64,000 bases of DNA from VRUE01 sp963702035. GTDB taxonomy: Bacteria > Actinomycetota > Thermoleophilia > Solirubrobacterales > 70-9. Below the pieces are notes generated by a model. It had not been told where the DNA came from and made no database searches. It worked only from the letters and a program-made list of their open reading frames with translations. The translations under genes were made by a program, and so were the position numbers. This document shows, one piece after another, positions 1-8,786 of the stretch (the first letter of the stretch is position 1; each line of letters begins with the position of its first letter). The DNA lies in NCBI GenBank assembly GCA_963702035.1, contig OY969700.1, positions 1,116,001 through 1,180,000 on the forward strand, read 5' to 3'.

Positions 1-1413
1 GTTGTCGGGCTTGGGGTAGCGGCTCGCGGCCGTGCCGAGGTGCATCGCCGGCTCGGCGTTGTCCTCGACCTTCATGTGGCCGGGTGGGAAGTTGCCTTTG
101 CTGGCGACGAGCATGTTGGCGACGATGCCGCCGCGGATCAGCCCCTTGGTCAGCGGCTGCTTCATGTTGCGCGACTTGTAGAGGTCCTTCTCGATCACCG
201 AGTTGCGGATCGCCTCGTCGTAGGAGGAGAAGTTGACCGACTCGATGTCCTTCTTCAGCGACTCGACGATCGCTTCCGCCGCGTACATGCCGGCGTGCAT
301 CGCGTAGTGGACGCCGGCGAGTTCGGCGATGTTGACCATCCCGGCGGCGTCGCCGGCGACCAGCATGCCCGGCACCGAGAAGCGCTTGGGCAGTGACCAG
401 TAGCCGCCCGAGGGGATCGTCTTCGCGCCCCAGCCGACCCGCTTGCCGCCCTCGATGATCTTGGCGATGAAGGGGTGGGTCTTGAAGCGCTGCAGCTCGT
501 CGTGGACCGAGAAGGTGGCGTCGGTGTAGTCGAGGCCGACGACGAGGCCGAAGCAGACCTTGTCCTCGCCCATCGGGTAGATGAAGCTCCCGCCCGCCTC
601 CTTGTATTTGCCGCCCCAGCGCAGCGGCCAGCCGAGCGTGTGGATCACGCGGTCGAGCGGCTTGGGGACCTCCCAGATCTCCTTCACGCCGAGCTCCCAG
701 GCCTGCGGGTCGGATCCGTCGCGCATGCCGAAGTAGTCGAAGGCCGAGTAGGTGAGGTGGCCGATCGTGCCCTCGGCCAGGACGGTCGCCTTGGCGACGA
801 CGTCGGAGCCGGGCTCGAAGTTGCCGAGCTCCTCGCCGTCCTTGCCGCGGCCGCGATCGCCCGAGCGCACACCCTTGACGATCCTGTCCTCGACCAGCAG
901 CTTGGTCGCGGCGGTCTCGGAGAGGATGTAGACGCCGGCCTCTTCGGCTTTGTCGGCGAGGAAGCGGCCCAGTTTGGAGACCGACATCGTGTAGGTCCCC
1001 TCTTTGCGGAAGTTGGGCGGCGGCGGCTTGATCGGGATCGCCGCCTTGGAGGTGAGAAAGTAGGTCGCGTCCTTGGTCACCTCCTGGTAGACCGACGGCC
1101 AGTCGCCCGGGTCGATGTCCGGGAACAGCCGCGTCATCGCCGAGGGGTTGACGTTGGCGCCGGAGAGCAGGTGCGCGCCCGAAACTTTGCCCTTCTCGAT
1201 CACCGCGACCGGGACTTCGCCGAGCTTCTCGGTCAGCTCCGGCTCGTCCTCGAGCAGCTGCATGACCTTGTTGGCGCAGGCGAGGCCCGCCGGGCCGCCG
1301 CCGACGATCGCGATGCCGACCTCGATCCGGTCGTCGACCGGATCGGTCGGCGGGCCGATCACGTCGGCGGAGTCGAACGGGGGCGGGTAGTCGATCGGCT
1401 TTGCGGCGGGCAT
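1..1413 (-). CDS. Electron-transfer flavoprotein:quinone oxidoreductase (ETF-QO/FixC family), C-terminus outside window
   Basis: Membrane-associated flavoprotein that passes electrons from reduced ETF to the quinone pool. Translation from the ATG at 1413 gives 471 codons without a stop to the window edge. An N-terminal FAD-binding Rossmann motif (IAIVGGGPAGLACA, residues ~33-46), the family block SGAHLLSGA (~80) and a second FAD block with VAGDAAGMVN are visible; the reading frame ends at RYPKPDN. That point lies just before the region where ETF-QO proteins carry their C-terminal 4Fe-4S ferredoxin-like domain, so the cluster cysteines are not seen here. The start has a good ribosome site (AAAGGAG). 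It is the last visible gene of an etfB-etfA-ETF-QO operon; spacing to etfA is 32 bases. Confidence 0.93.
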   Translation of the reverse strand, partial: MPAAKPIDYPPPFDSADVIGPPTDPVDDRIEVGIAIVGGGPAGLACANKVMQLLEDEPELTEKLGEVPVAVIEKGKVSGAHLLSGANVNPSAMTRLFPDIDPGDWPSVYQEVTKDATYFLTSKAAIPIKPPPPNFRKEGTYTMSVSKLGRFLADKAEEAGVYILSETAATKLLVEDRIVKGVRSGDRGRGKDGEELGNFEPGSDVVAKATVLAEGTIGHLTYSAFDYFGMRDGSDPQAWELGVKEIWEVPKPLDRVIHTLGWPLRWGGKYKEAGGSFIYPMGEDKVCFGLVVGLDYTDATFSVHDELQRFKTHPFIAKIIEGGKRVGWGAKTIPSGGYWSLPKRFSVPGMLVAGDAAGMVNIAELAGVHYAMHAGMYAAEAIVESLKKDIESVNFSSYDEAIRNSVIEKDLYKSRNMKQPLTKGLIRGGIVANMLVASKGNFPPGHMKVEDNAEPAMHLGTAASRYPKPDN

Positions 1414-1445
1414 CGCTTGCTCCTTTGCGGCAGCCGAGCTCTCGC

Positions 1446-2420
1446 TCAGCTGCCCTTCTTCGCTTTGATCGCCTCGGTCAGCTTGGGGACGATCTTGTGC
1501 AGATCGCCGACCACGCCGAGATCCGAGAACTCGAAGATCGGCGCGTTCTGGTCCTTGTTGATCGCGAGGATGTTCTCCGAGCTCTGCATCCCGACCTTGT
1601 GCTGGATCGCGCCGGAGATGCCGGCGGCCAGGTAGAGCTTCGGCGCGACCGTCTTGCCGGTCTGGCCGATCTGCGCCGCGTAGGGGTACCAGCCGGCGTC
1701 GACCACGGCGCGGGTCGCGGCAACCGCCCCGCCCATCGCCTCGGCCAGTTCCTCGCACTGCTTGAAGCCCTCCGCGGCGCCGAGCCCGCGACCGCCGCCG
1801 ACGAGGATGTCGGCATCCTCGATGTTGACGTCGGCGCCGCGCTGCTCGCCGCGCTGGACCAGCGTCGCCTTGGTCGACCAGGCCGAGAGCTCGACCTCGA
1901 CGTCGACCACCTCGGCGCTTCCGCCGCTCTCCTTGGCGTCGAAGGCGTTGAGCCGGCCGATGATGATCCCCGGCTCCGAGACGTATCCGACGTCGGCGAT
2001 CTGCGAGTCCTGCAGGATCGGGCGCTCGACGACGAGCTTGCCGTCCTGCACCTTGACCTGCGTCACCTCCATCGTCACCCCGGCGTTCAGCCTCGCGGTC
2101 AGCCCGGCGCCGATCTCGAAGCCGAGCAGGCCGCCGCCGAACAGCGCGTAGGAGAAGCCCTCGTCGGAGATGACCTTGGCCATCGCGTCGACGATCGGCT
2201 GGGCGAGGCCCTCGGGCACGCTCTTGGCCCGGTAGACCTTGGCCGCGCCCCAGTTGCCGAGGCCGGCACAGGCGTCGTCGGCGATATCGCCGACCACCAT
2301 GACGGCCGCCTCGCCGCCGATCTCACCGGCCAGCCTGGCCGCCTCGGAGATCGCCCCGAGTGAGTTCTTGTTGAAGTTGCCCTCGTCGTCGTGGAGGGCG
2401 TAAGTCAGGATGCCTGCCAT
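1446..2420 (-). CDS. etfA: Electron transfer flavoprotein alpha subunit
   Basis: 324 residues, the usual length for EtfA/FixB. With EtfB it forms the soluble FAD/AMP heterodimer that accepts electrons from acyl-CoA dehydrogenases. The C-terminal half carries the EtfA FAD signature (LYLAAGISGAIQHKVGM, about residues 255-271) followed by INKDQNAPIF, which holds conserved FAD contacts. The start codon immediately follows the etfB stop with no gap, so the two are translationally coupled. Downstream lies the cognate quinone oxidoreductase. The neighbouring mutase, thiolase and acyl-CoA dehydrogenase genes in this window are plausible sources of its electrons. Confidence 0.96.
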   Translation of the reverse strand: MAGILTYALHDDEGNFNKNSLGAISEAARLAGEIGGEAAVMVVGDIADDACAGLGNWGAAKVYRAKSVPEGLAQPIVDAMAKVISDEGFSYALFGGGLLGFEIGAGLTARLNAGVTMEVTQVKVQDGKLVVERPILQDSQIADVGYVSEPGIIIGRLNAFDAKESGGSAEVVDVEVELSAWSTKATLVQRGEQRGADVNIEDADILVGGGRGLGAAEGFKQCEELAEAMGGAVAATRAVVDAGWYPYAAQIGQTGKTVAPKLYLAAGISGAIQHKVGMQSSENILAINKDQNAPIFEFSDLGVVGDLHKIVPKLTEAIKAKKGS

Positions 2421-3212
2421 CTAGATCAGCTTCCTCTCGTCGAGCCAGGCGACGATCTTTTCGACCGTCTCATTGGTGTCCTCGTCCTCGATGATCTCGC
2501 CCGCTTCCTTGGGAGGCGGCGGGTTGAGCGCGAGCACATTCGTCTTGGAGCCGCCCTCGCCGACCATGCCGGCTTCGATGCCGACGTCGCCGGTGGCCTT
2601 GCCGTCGAGCGGTTTTTTCTTCGCCCCCATGATCGCTTTGAGGCTCGGGTAGCGGGGCTCGTTGATCGCGTCGCCGACGCTGATCACGGCCGGCAACTCG
2701 ATCTCCACCGTGTCGTAGCCATACTCGGCCTGGCGCTCGCAACGCAGCTTGCCGTCGCTGACGTCGATCTTGATCACCTGGGTCAGCGAGGGCATCTTCA
2801 GGTGGTCGGCGACGACAGCGCCGATCGTGTAGCACTCGCCGTCGTCGGACTGCTGGCCGAGCAAGACCAGGTCGGGGCTCTCGGACTCGAGTACCTTGGC
2901 CAGCGAGTAGCCGGTGGCGCAGACGTCGGAGCCCGCCAGCGCGTCGTCGGAGAGGTGCACCGAGCGGTCGGCGCCGAGCGCCACCGCCTTGTGCAGCGCG
3001 CGGACCGCCGAATCGGGGCCCATCGTCACCGCGACGACCTCCTCGACCGGGATCGCGCCGCCCTCCTTGATCTGCATGGCGGCCTCAATGGCGTGGGTAT
3101 CGAAGGGGTTGAGGTTTTTCTCGCCGCTACGGTCCAATCGCATCGTCGTGGAGTCGATGCGCTTCTGGACGGCGGCGTCCGGAACCTCCTTGACCAGGAC
3201 GCAGATCTTCAA
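2421..3212 (-). CDS. etfB: Electron transfer flavoprotein beta subunit
   Basis: 263 residues, typical of EtfB/FixA. The N-terminus (MKICVLVKEVPDAA) is characteristic, as are the AMP-binding segment with VTMGP (about residues 62-67) and LVLLGQQSDDGE (about 120). The family signature around LPAVISVGDAINEPRYPSL (about 175-193) is present. It is the first gene of the etfB-etfA-ETF-QO unit. Upstream, 46 bases before the start, is a perfect 16-base TetR-type palindrome (3258-3273), which suggests the whole unit is repressed until fatty acid or branched-chain acyl-CoA accumulates. No TetR gene is visible in this window. Confidence 0.96.
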   Translation of the reverse strand: MKICVLVKEVPDAAVQKRIDSTTMRLDRSGEKNLNPFDTHAIEAAMQIKEGGAIPVEEVVAVTMGPDSAVRALHKAVALGADRSVHLSDDALAGSDVCATGYSLAKVLESESPDLVLLGQQSDDGECYTIGAVVADHLKMPSLTQVIKIDVSDGKLRCERQAEYGYDTVEIELPAVISVGDAINEPRYPSLKAIMGAKKKPLDGKATGDVGIEAGMVGEGGSKTNVLALNPPPPKEAGEIIEDEDTNETVEKIVAWLDERKLI

Positions 3213-3257
3213 CTTTCAAGCCTCCTTGGCTGTTGCTTCGCTCTTGCTTCGGGCGGG

Positions 3258-3273
3258 TTGACTGACCAGTCAA
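3258..3273. promoter_or_regulatory. TetR-type operator palindrome upstream of etfBA
   Basis: TTGACTG-AC-CAGTCAA is a perfect 7+7 inverted repeat with a 2-base centre, 46 bases upstream of the etfB start. The architecture resembles operators of TetR-family repressors of fatty-acid and branched-chain degradation. Which regulator binds is not shown; none is encoded nearby. Confidence 0.65.
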
Positions 3274-3401
3274 TCAGTCTATCGATTACATACGACGATG
3301 TGACGATCGGCGGTGATCGATATCACACGACAACCGCAGCAGGTTGGACGATTCGTGCCCCTATAGGGGCCACAAAGCTCCACAATCGGCAAGCTGGCGC
3401 T

Positions 3402-3827
3402 TCAACCTTCCCGCTCGTGGCGCTCTTCGGCGCCACCGCGGATGAAATCGACGATCTCGTCGGTGCCGGCGCCCGGCGTAAAGACGGCGGCGACCCCCAG
3501 CTCCTTGAGCTCGGGGATGTCCTCGGCCGGAATCGTCCCCCCGACCGTGACCAGGACGTCGTCGACGCCCTGCGCCTTGAGCAGCTCGACGACCCGCGGC
3601 ACCAGCGTCATGTGGGCCCCGGAGAGGATCGAGAGGCCGACCGCGTCGGCGTCCTCCTGGATCACCGTCTCGGCGATCTGCTCCGGCGTCTGATGCAGGC
3701 CGGTGTAGATCACCTCCATCCCCGCGTCGCGCAGCGCCCGGGCGATGATCTTCGCCCCCCGGTCGTGCCCGTCCAAGCCGGGCTTGGCGACGACGACACG
3801 GATCTTGCGGGCGGTAGCTGCCTCCAT
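3402..3827 (-). CDS. Methylmalonyl-CoA mutase small subunit, cobalamin-binding domain
   Basis: 141 residues corresponding to the C-terminal B12-binding (flavodoxin-like) domain of methylmalonyl-CoA mutase, encoded as a separate polypeptide. The base-off/His-on cobalamin motif DGHDRG (residues ~19-24) and the later LSGAH and VGGTIP blocks are present. It follows the large subunit gene on the same strand, separated by about 150 bases that hold a structured repeat element (3857-3974). Together the two subunits isomerise methylmalonyl-CoA and succinyl-CoA. A mutase split into catalytic and B12 chains is known in archaea and some actinobacteria. Its GTPase chaperone MeaB is encoded separately at 25091-26065. 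Confidence 0.93.
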   Translation of the reverse strand: MEAATARKIRVVVAKPGLDGHDRGAKIIARALRDAGMEVIYTGLHQTPEQIAETVIQEDADAVGLSILSGAHMTLVPRVVELLKAQGVDDVLVTVGGTIPAEDIPELKELGVAAVFTPGAGTDEIVDFIRGGAEERHEREG

Positions 3828-3856
3828 CGAGCCGGAAGACTAGTGGACCCACGCAC

Positions 3857-3974
3857 GGCTCCGAAAACCAAGCAGGTCGGGGGACGCAGGGAGTGAGGTG
3901 AGGGGAGCGCACTGTTAGTGCGTGACCCGATCCGAACGACCGAGGACCCCGAGATGCGCCGGTTTGCAGGAGCC
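3857..3974 (+). repeat. Structured repeat element family A, copy 1
   Basis: Lies between the two mutase subunit genes. Outer arms GGCTCC/GGAGCC and AAACC/GGTTT close a structure that contains two conserved segments, CCAAGCAGGTC..GGACGCAGGGAG and GACCGAGGACCCCGAGATGCGC, separated by an apical hairpin CGCACTGTTAGTGCG (3908-3922). It is about 89% identical to copy 2 (13 differences in 119 positions). The sub-stem here is GTGAGG/CCGAAC with tandem G-A mismatches, where copy 2 has GGCCGG/CCGGCC fully paired. The conserved core reads on the plus strand although both flanking genes are on minus. Function unknown; see findings. Confidence 0.7.
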
Positions 3975-3978
3975 GCGC

Positions 3979-5598
<1,620 letters not shown>

Positions 5599-5785
5599 GC
5601 GAGCAGTCTAGGCGCGACGCCCGCAAACCGGCGTGGATCGGCGTCGCGACGGGCTTCGATCTGCGGGTTTCCACCGAGCGAGATCCGCTCTATGCACGGA
5701 AGTTGGAGGCCCAGTCGGCGTGAGAACGTCGCCGTCGTAGGTTCGGAACGTCATGCAATTCACCACAACGGAGGAGCCAAGAAAA

Positions 5786-6463
5786 ATGCGCAGAGGACTG
5801 GAGCTCGGTGGAATCGTCGCGGGGATCGTGTTGATCGCCTTCGGCGTCGTCTCCATCGTGATGGGTGCGAACGGCAGCGACACCGTCTCGACCGAACTCG
5901 GCCGGCAGAGCATCGTCGGCACGCCCGACATGAGCCCGGAAGCGATCGCGGCCGAGGCGAGCGAAGCCGGCCTGCCGGCCAGCGTCGGCCTGCCGACCTG
6001 CGACGTCGCCGAAAAGCCGGTCGACAACGGCGAAAGCGCCCGTTGCTTCGCCGACTACATGCGGATTCACGCGCTGGAGGCGACCGGCGGCTTCACCTAC
6101 TCGGAAATGGGCCAGTTCGAAGCCAAGCCGGGCACGCCGAAGAGCGAACTGTCGCCGGGTGGCGGCACGAGCAACGAACAGTTCGCCGCGATCGATCGGG
6201 AAACCGGCGAACCGGCCGAGAACGGGGCACGCGAAACCTGGATCACCGAGACCGCGCTGGCGACGGCGCTCAACACCGGCTACATGGCCGAACGGCTTTC
6301 GCTGTTCGGGATCGTGATCGGGATCGCCCTGCTGCTGATCGGGGTCGGCTTCCTCGTCCTCGTCGCCGGCGGCGCGGTGCACAACCCCGACACCATCCTC
6401 AAGTTCCTCCGCTCGCACAAACGGCACTCCGGCCACAGCAGCGAAACGACGCCCGGCCCCTGA
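5786..6463 (+). CDS. Unknown membrane protein with two transmembrane helices
   Basis: 225 residues. The ATG at 5786 is preferred over an upstream in-frame ATG at 5753 because it is preceded by a ribosome site (GGAGGAGCC). A transmembrane helix sits at residues ~5-25 (LELGGIVAGIVLIAFGVVSI) and a second near ~180-205, so an extracytoplasmic domain of about 150 residues with two cysteines is predicted between them, followed by a short basic, His-rich cytoplasmic tail. I do not recognise a family. Codon use favours GAA more than neighbours do. It is a single-gene unit facing the oxidase operon, with a shared terminator hairpin at 6511-6537. Confidence 0.75.
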   Translation: MRRGLELGGIVAGIVLIAFGVVSIVMGANGSDTVSTELGRQSIVGTPDMSPEAIAAEASEAGLPASVGLPTCDVAEKPVDNGESARCFADYMRIHALEATGGFTYSEMGQFEAKPGTPKSELSPGGGTSNEQFAAIDRETGEPAENGARETWITETALATALNTGYMAERLSLFGIVIGIALLLIGVGFLVLVAGGAVHNPDTILKFLRSHKRHSGHSSETTPGP

Positions 6464-6510
6464 GATTCAGGCTGAGCCACAGCCAGCTCGCCCGCCACCC
6501 ACCGAGGCAA

Positions 6511-6537
6511 GGGAGCCCGGTGGGTCGGCGGGCTCCC
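6511..6537. terminator. Bidirectional terminator hairpin
   Basis: GGGAGCCCG / CGGGCTCCC, a perfect 9-bp stem with a 9-base loop, lies between two convergent genes (stops at 6463 and 6542). There is no clear T-run, so a hairpin-only termination is inferred. Confidence 0.6.
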
Positions 6538-6541
6538 TCCT

Positions 6542-7180
6542 CTACGACGAGCCGTCTTCGGCGGCCAGCACTTCGAGGTCGTTGCTGACCCAGGTGGGCA
6601 GGAAGGGGTAGACCATCCCGGCCCGCTCGTCGCCGTGCGAGTCGATCAGGTAGATCGCGTCGGTGTGTTCGATGTCGCCGCTCGCGCGCCGCACTTCGAT
6701 CCCGTACTTGCGCCAGACCGGCGCCAGCTGCGCCTTCGAGCCGAGCAGCCAGCGCCATTCGAAGCCGGCCAGGCCGAAGCGCTTCATCGCCCGGCGCGCC
6801 GAGCCCGGCGTGTCTTCCCAGGGGTTGACGCTGACCGCGACGACGACCGGGCGCTCGGCGCGCGGAACCATGCGGAAAGCGGCGGCGAGCGCCCGGCCCT
6901 CGAGCGGGCACTGCTGGTGGCACTGGGAGTCCATGAAGGCGAGGATCGCCGGCCGGCCGCGCAGCGAGGCGAGCGCGAAGCGCGCTCCCGCCTGGTCGCG
7001 CAGCGAGAATTCCGGCGCCTCGCGCAGGCCCGCCGGCCAGACCGCCTGACCCCGCACCCGGGCGCCGGTCGTGCCGCCGGCGCCGGAGCCGCCGCCGCCG
7101 AGCTGGTGCACGACGACGCCGATCGCAACCCCGCCGAGCGCCGCGAGGGCGATCGCGACCGCGGCGAAGCGGCGGCTCAA
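6542..7180 (-). CDS. SCO1/SenC/PrrC-family copper chaperone
   Basis: 212 residues with an N-terminal signal anchor (~7-25), a glycine-rich linker and a thioredoxin-like fold. The copper-binding cysteines appear as SQCHQQCP (about residues 84-91; CxxxC) and the distal histidine as IEHTDA (about 170), the pattern of Sco proteins that deliver copper to CuA of cytochrome oxidase. It is the last gene of the oxidase operon. The start is a TTG at 7180 that overlaps the stop of the 44-residue ORF upstream (TTGA), implying translational coupling. No alternative start before the anchor was found. Confidence 0.88.
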   Translation of the reverse strand: MSRRFAAVAIALAALGGVAIGVVVHQLGGGGSGAGGTTGARVRGQAVWPAGLREAPEFSLRDQAGARFALASLRGRPAILAFMDSQCHQQCPLEGRALAAAFRMVPRAERPVVVAVSVNPWEDTPGSARRAMKRFGLAGFEWRWLLGSKAQLAPVWRKYGIEVRRASGDIEHTDAIYLIDSHGDERAGMVYPFLPTWVSNDLEVLAAEDGSS

Positions 7181-7311
7181 GGGTGCTTCCGGCTCACCAC
7201 CGCATAGGCGGTGAGCACGGCGATCAGCACGACCAGCGGGAAGACGGTCGAGAAGACCCCGGAGAAGCTCGTCCAGCCGGCGGCTGCGATCAGTATCTGT
7301 ATCGGTTGCAT
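7177..7311 (-). CDS. 44-residue single-span membrane peptide in the oxidase operon
   Basis: ATG at 7311, one base after the ctaG stop, encodes 44 residues: a short polar start (MQPIQILIAAAGW), one hydrophobic helix (~20-38, FSTVFPLVVLIAVLTAYAVV), and a basic end (SRKHP). The stop overlaps the TTG start of the SCO1 gene, so the reading frame is tightly packed between two real genes. Small one-helix subunits are common in cytochrome oxidases, and its position suggests an accessory subunit or assembly peptide. That role is an inference; no family is recognised. Confidence 0.6.
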   Translation of the reverse strand: MQPIQILIAAAGWTSFSGVFSTVFPLVVLIAVLTAYAVVSRKHP

Positions 7312-7312
7312 C

Positions 7313-8179
7313 TCATCCAACTCCAGTCGGAAGCGGTTTTGCGGGGCCGCCGCGGCCCCGCGCCTCGCGGGACCCCAGCCAACGGTAGGCGATCAGCACG
7401 ATCGCGATCGTGTAAGGCAGCGAGGCGGGCACCCACATCACCCCGGCGGCGAACTGCTGGTCGGTCAGGGCGGAGATGTGGCCGGGCCGGGTCAACTCCT
7501 CCGCGTAGGCGGCGTACAGCGGCGAGGTGGCGAGCGCCAGGACGATCGCCAGCACCCAGCCGACGACCAGCGTCCCGCCCAGGTAGGCGAGCTTGGCCGG
7601 CTCGCTGAGGCGCGAGCGCCACGGCGGCGAGTAGATCACCCGGGTCCAGAAGAGCAACGCCGTGGCGAAGAAGATGAAGTGCTCGCAGGCGTGGACGGCG
7701 TCGGAGCGCAATGCCGCGTCGTAGAGGACCGGCAGGTGCCAGGCGCAGAAGTCGAGGTTGAAGATCAGCCAGGAGACGAGGCCGCCGCCGAGGAAGGCCG
7801 CCAGCCGCCGCGGCGGCGACCAGCGCGGCGCCGAGGTGAGCCGGCGCGAGACCGGCCGCCGCCAGCGGCCCGGGACGCCGCGCCACATCCGCGTCCAGGG
7901 CCGGGCCAGGGCCAGCAACGGCGGCGCCACCCCGATCAGCAGCACGTGCTGGACCATGTGCACCCAGAAGAGCTCGTCGGCGAGCTCGTCGAGCGGCGAG
8001 TCGAGCGCGACGAGGATCGCCGCCAGGCCGGCGAAGAACGAGGCGGTGCGCCAGCGGTCGACCGTCAGCGGCGCACGCCGGCCCCTGCCGCCGAGCAGGT
8101 AGAGGGCCGCCGCGCCGAGCACCCAGATCAGCGCCGGCCCGCCGGTCCAGTCGAGGGGCGTGGTCAGCGCCGCCGTCAC
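7313..8179 (-). CDS. CtaG-family (caa3-type) cytochrome c oxidase assembly factor
   Basis: 288 residues, GTG start three bases after the subunit III stop. The protein has about seven hydrophobic helices and the conserved histidine-bearing segments WVHMVQHVLLIGVAPPLLAL (~71-90), NLDFCAWHLPVLYDAAL (~139) and ACEHFIFFATALLFW (~162) typical of the caa3_CtaG family found beside actinobacterial and Bacillus oxidases. It is thought to help copper insertion into the oxidase, which fits the adjacent SCO1 gene. This family is unrelated to the Cox11-type CtaG of proteobacteria. Confidence 0.88.
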   Translation of the reverse strand: MTAALTTPLDWTGGPALIWVLGAAALYLLGGRGRRAPLTVDRWRTASFFAGLAAILVALDSPLDELADELFWVHMVQHVLLIGVAPPLLALARPWTRMWRGVPGRWRRPVSRRLTSAPRWSPPRRLAAFLGGGLVSWLIFNLDFCAWHLPVLYDAALRSDAVHACEHFIFFATALLFWTRVIYSPPWRSRLSEPAKLAYLGGTLVVGWVLAIVLALATSPLYAAYAEELTRPGHISALTDQQFAAGVMWVPASLPYTIAIVLIAYRWLGSREARGRGGPAKPLPTGVG

Positions 8180-8182
8180 GGC

Positions 8183-8776
8183 TCACACCAGGTAGAGGAC
8201 GATCCAGGCGAGCACGCCGATCGCCGCCAGCAGCGCCCAGTAGTAGGCCGCCGGGGCGAAGCCCTCGGGCAGGTCGTCGCCCTTGCCGCGACCGCGCAGC
8301 CCGGCCGCGAACACCGACTCGACCCGGTAGATCGCCAGCAGCGCGACGACGACGTAGAGCGCCGTCCAGCCGAAGAAGACGCTGGCGTAGCCGCCGCTTT
8401 CGGGGCCGAAGGAGAGGTGCGCGTACTCGACCCCCTGGGCGACGCAGGCGAGCAGGCCGAGCGCCACAGCGACGCCCGCGGCGGCGACCCAGGACCGCTC
8501 GTTGCGCGCCGCCCGGGCGGCGTAGAGAAAGGCGGCGGCGCTGAGCACCAGCGCGGCGGCGATCGCGACGCCGTAGCCGCTCGGCGGTTCGACCCCGGCC
8601 GGGCGCCAGAGTTCGTTGTTGTCGAGCGAGCGCAGGTAGAAGTAGGCGAAGACGAAGCCGAGGAAGAACATCACCGTCGCCCCGGCGATCAGCGCGAAGC
8701 CGACCCGGTCGATCCGCTCGTGCAGCTCGGGCGACTCGATGCTGGTGTCGATCCGTTCTCCTCTGGCCTCGCTCAC
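8183..8776 (-). CDS. ctaE: Cytochrome c oxidase subunit III
   Basis: 197 residues with five predicted transmembrane helices, matching the short five-helix subunit III of bacterial oxidases. Visible family features include the first helix FALIAGATVMFFLGFVFAYF, the second-helix region, and the GVEYAHLSF and SGGYASVFFGWTALYVV blocks (residues ~113-145), where other members have QxxE/HG-containing segments. GTG start at 8776. It lies ten bases after ctaD and just before the CtaG gene, in the operon order II'-II-I-III-CtaG-peptide-SCO1. Confidence 0.88.
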   Translation of the reverse strand: MSEARGERIDTSIESPELHERIDRVGFALIAGATVMFFLGFVFAYFYLRSLDNNELWRPAGVEPPSGYGVAIAAALVLSAAAFLYAARAARNERSWVAAAGVAVALGLLACVAQGVEYAHLSFGPESGGYASVFFGWTALYVVVALLAIYRVESVFAAGLRGRGKGDDLPEGFAPAAYYWALLAAIGVLAWIVLYLV

Positions 8777-8786
8777 GATCCCGCTC

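Noticed and set aside
2391..3896. 501-codon plus-strand frame across etfB and the B12 subunit
   Set aside because: Antisense to two recognised genes and spans their intergenic promoter; composition only.
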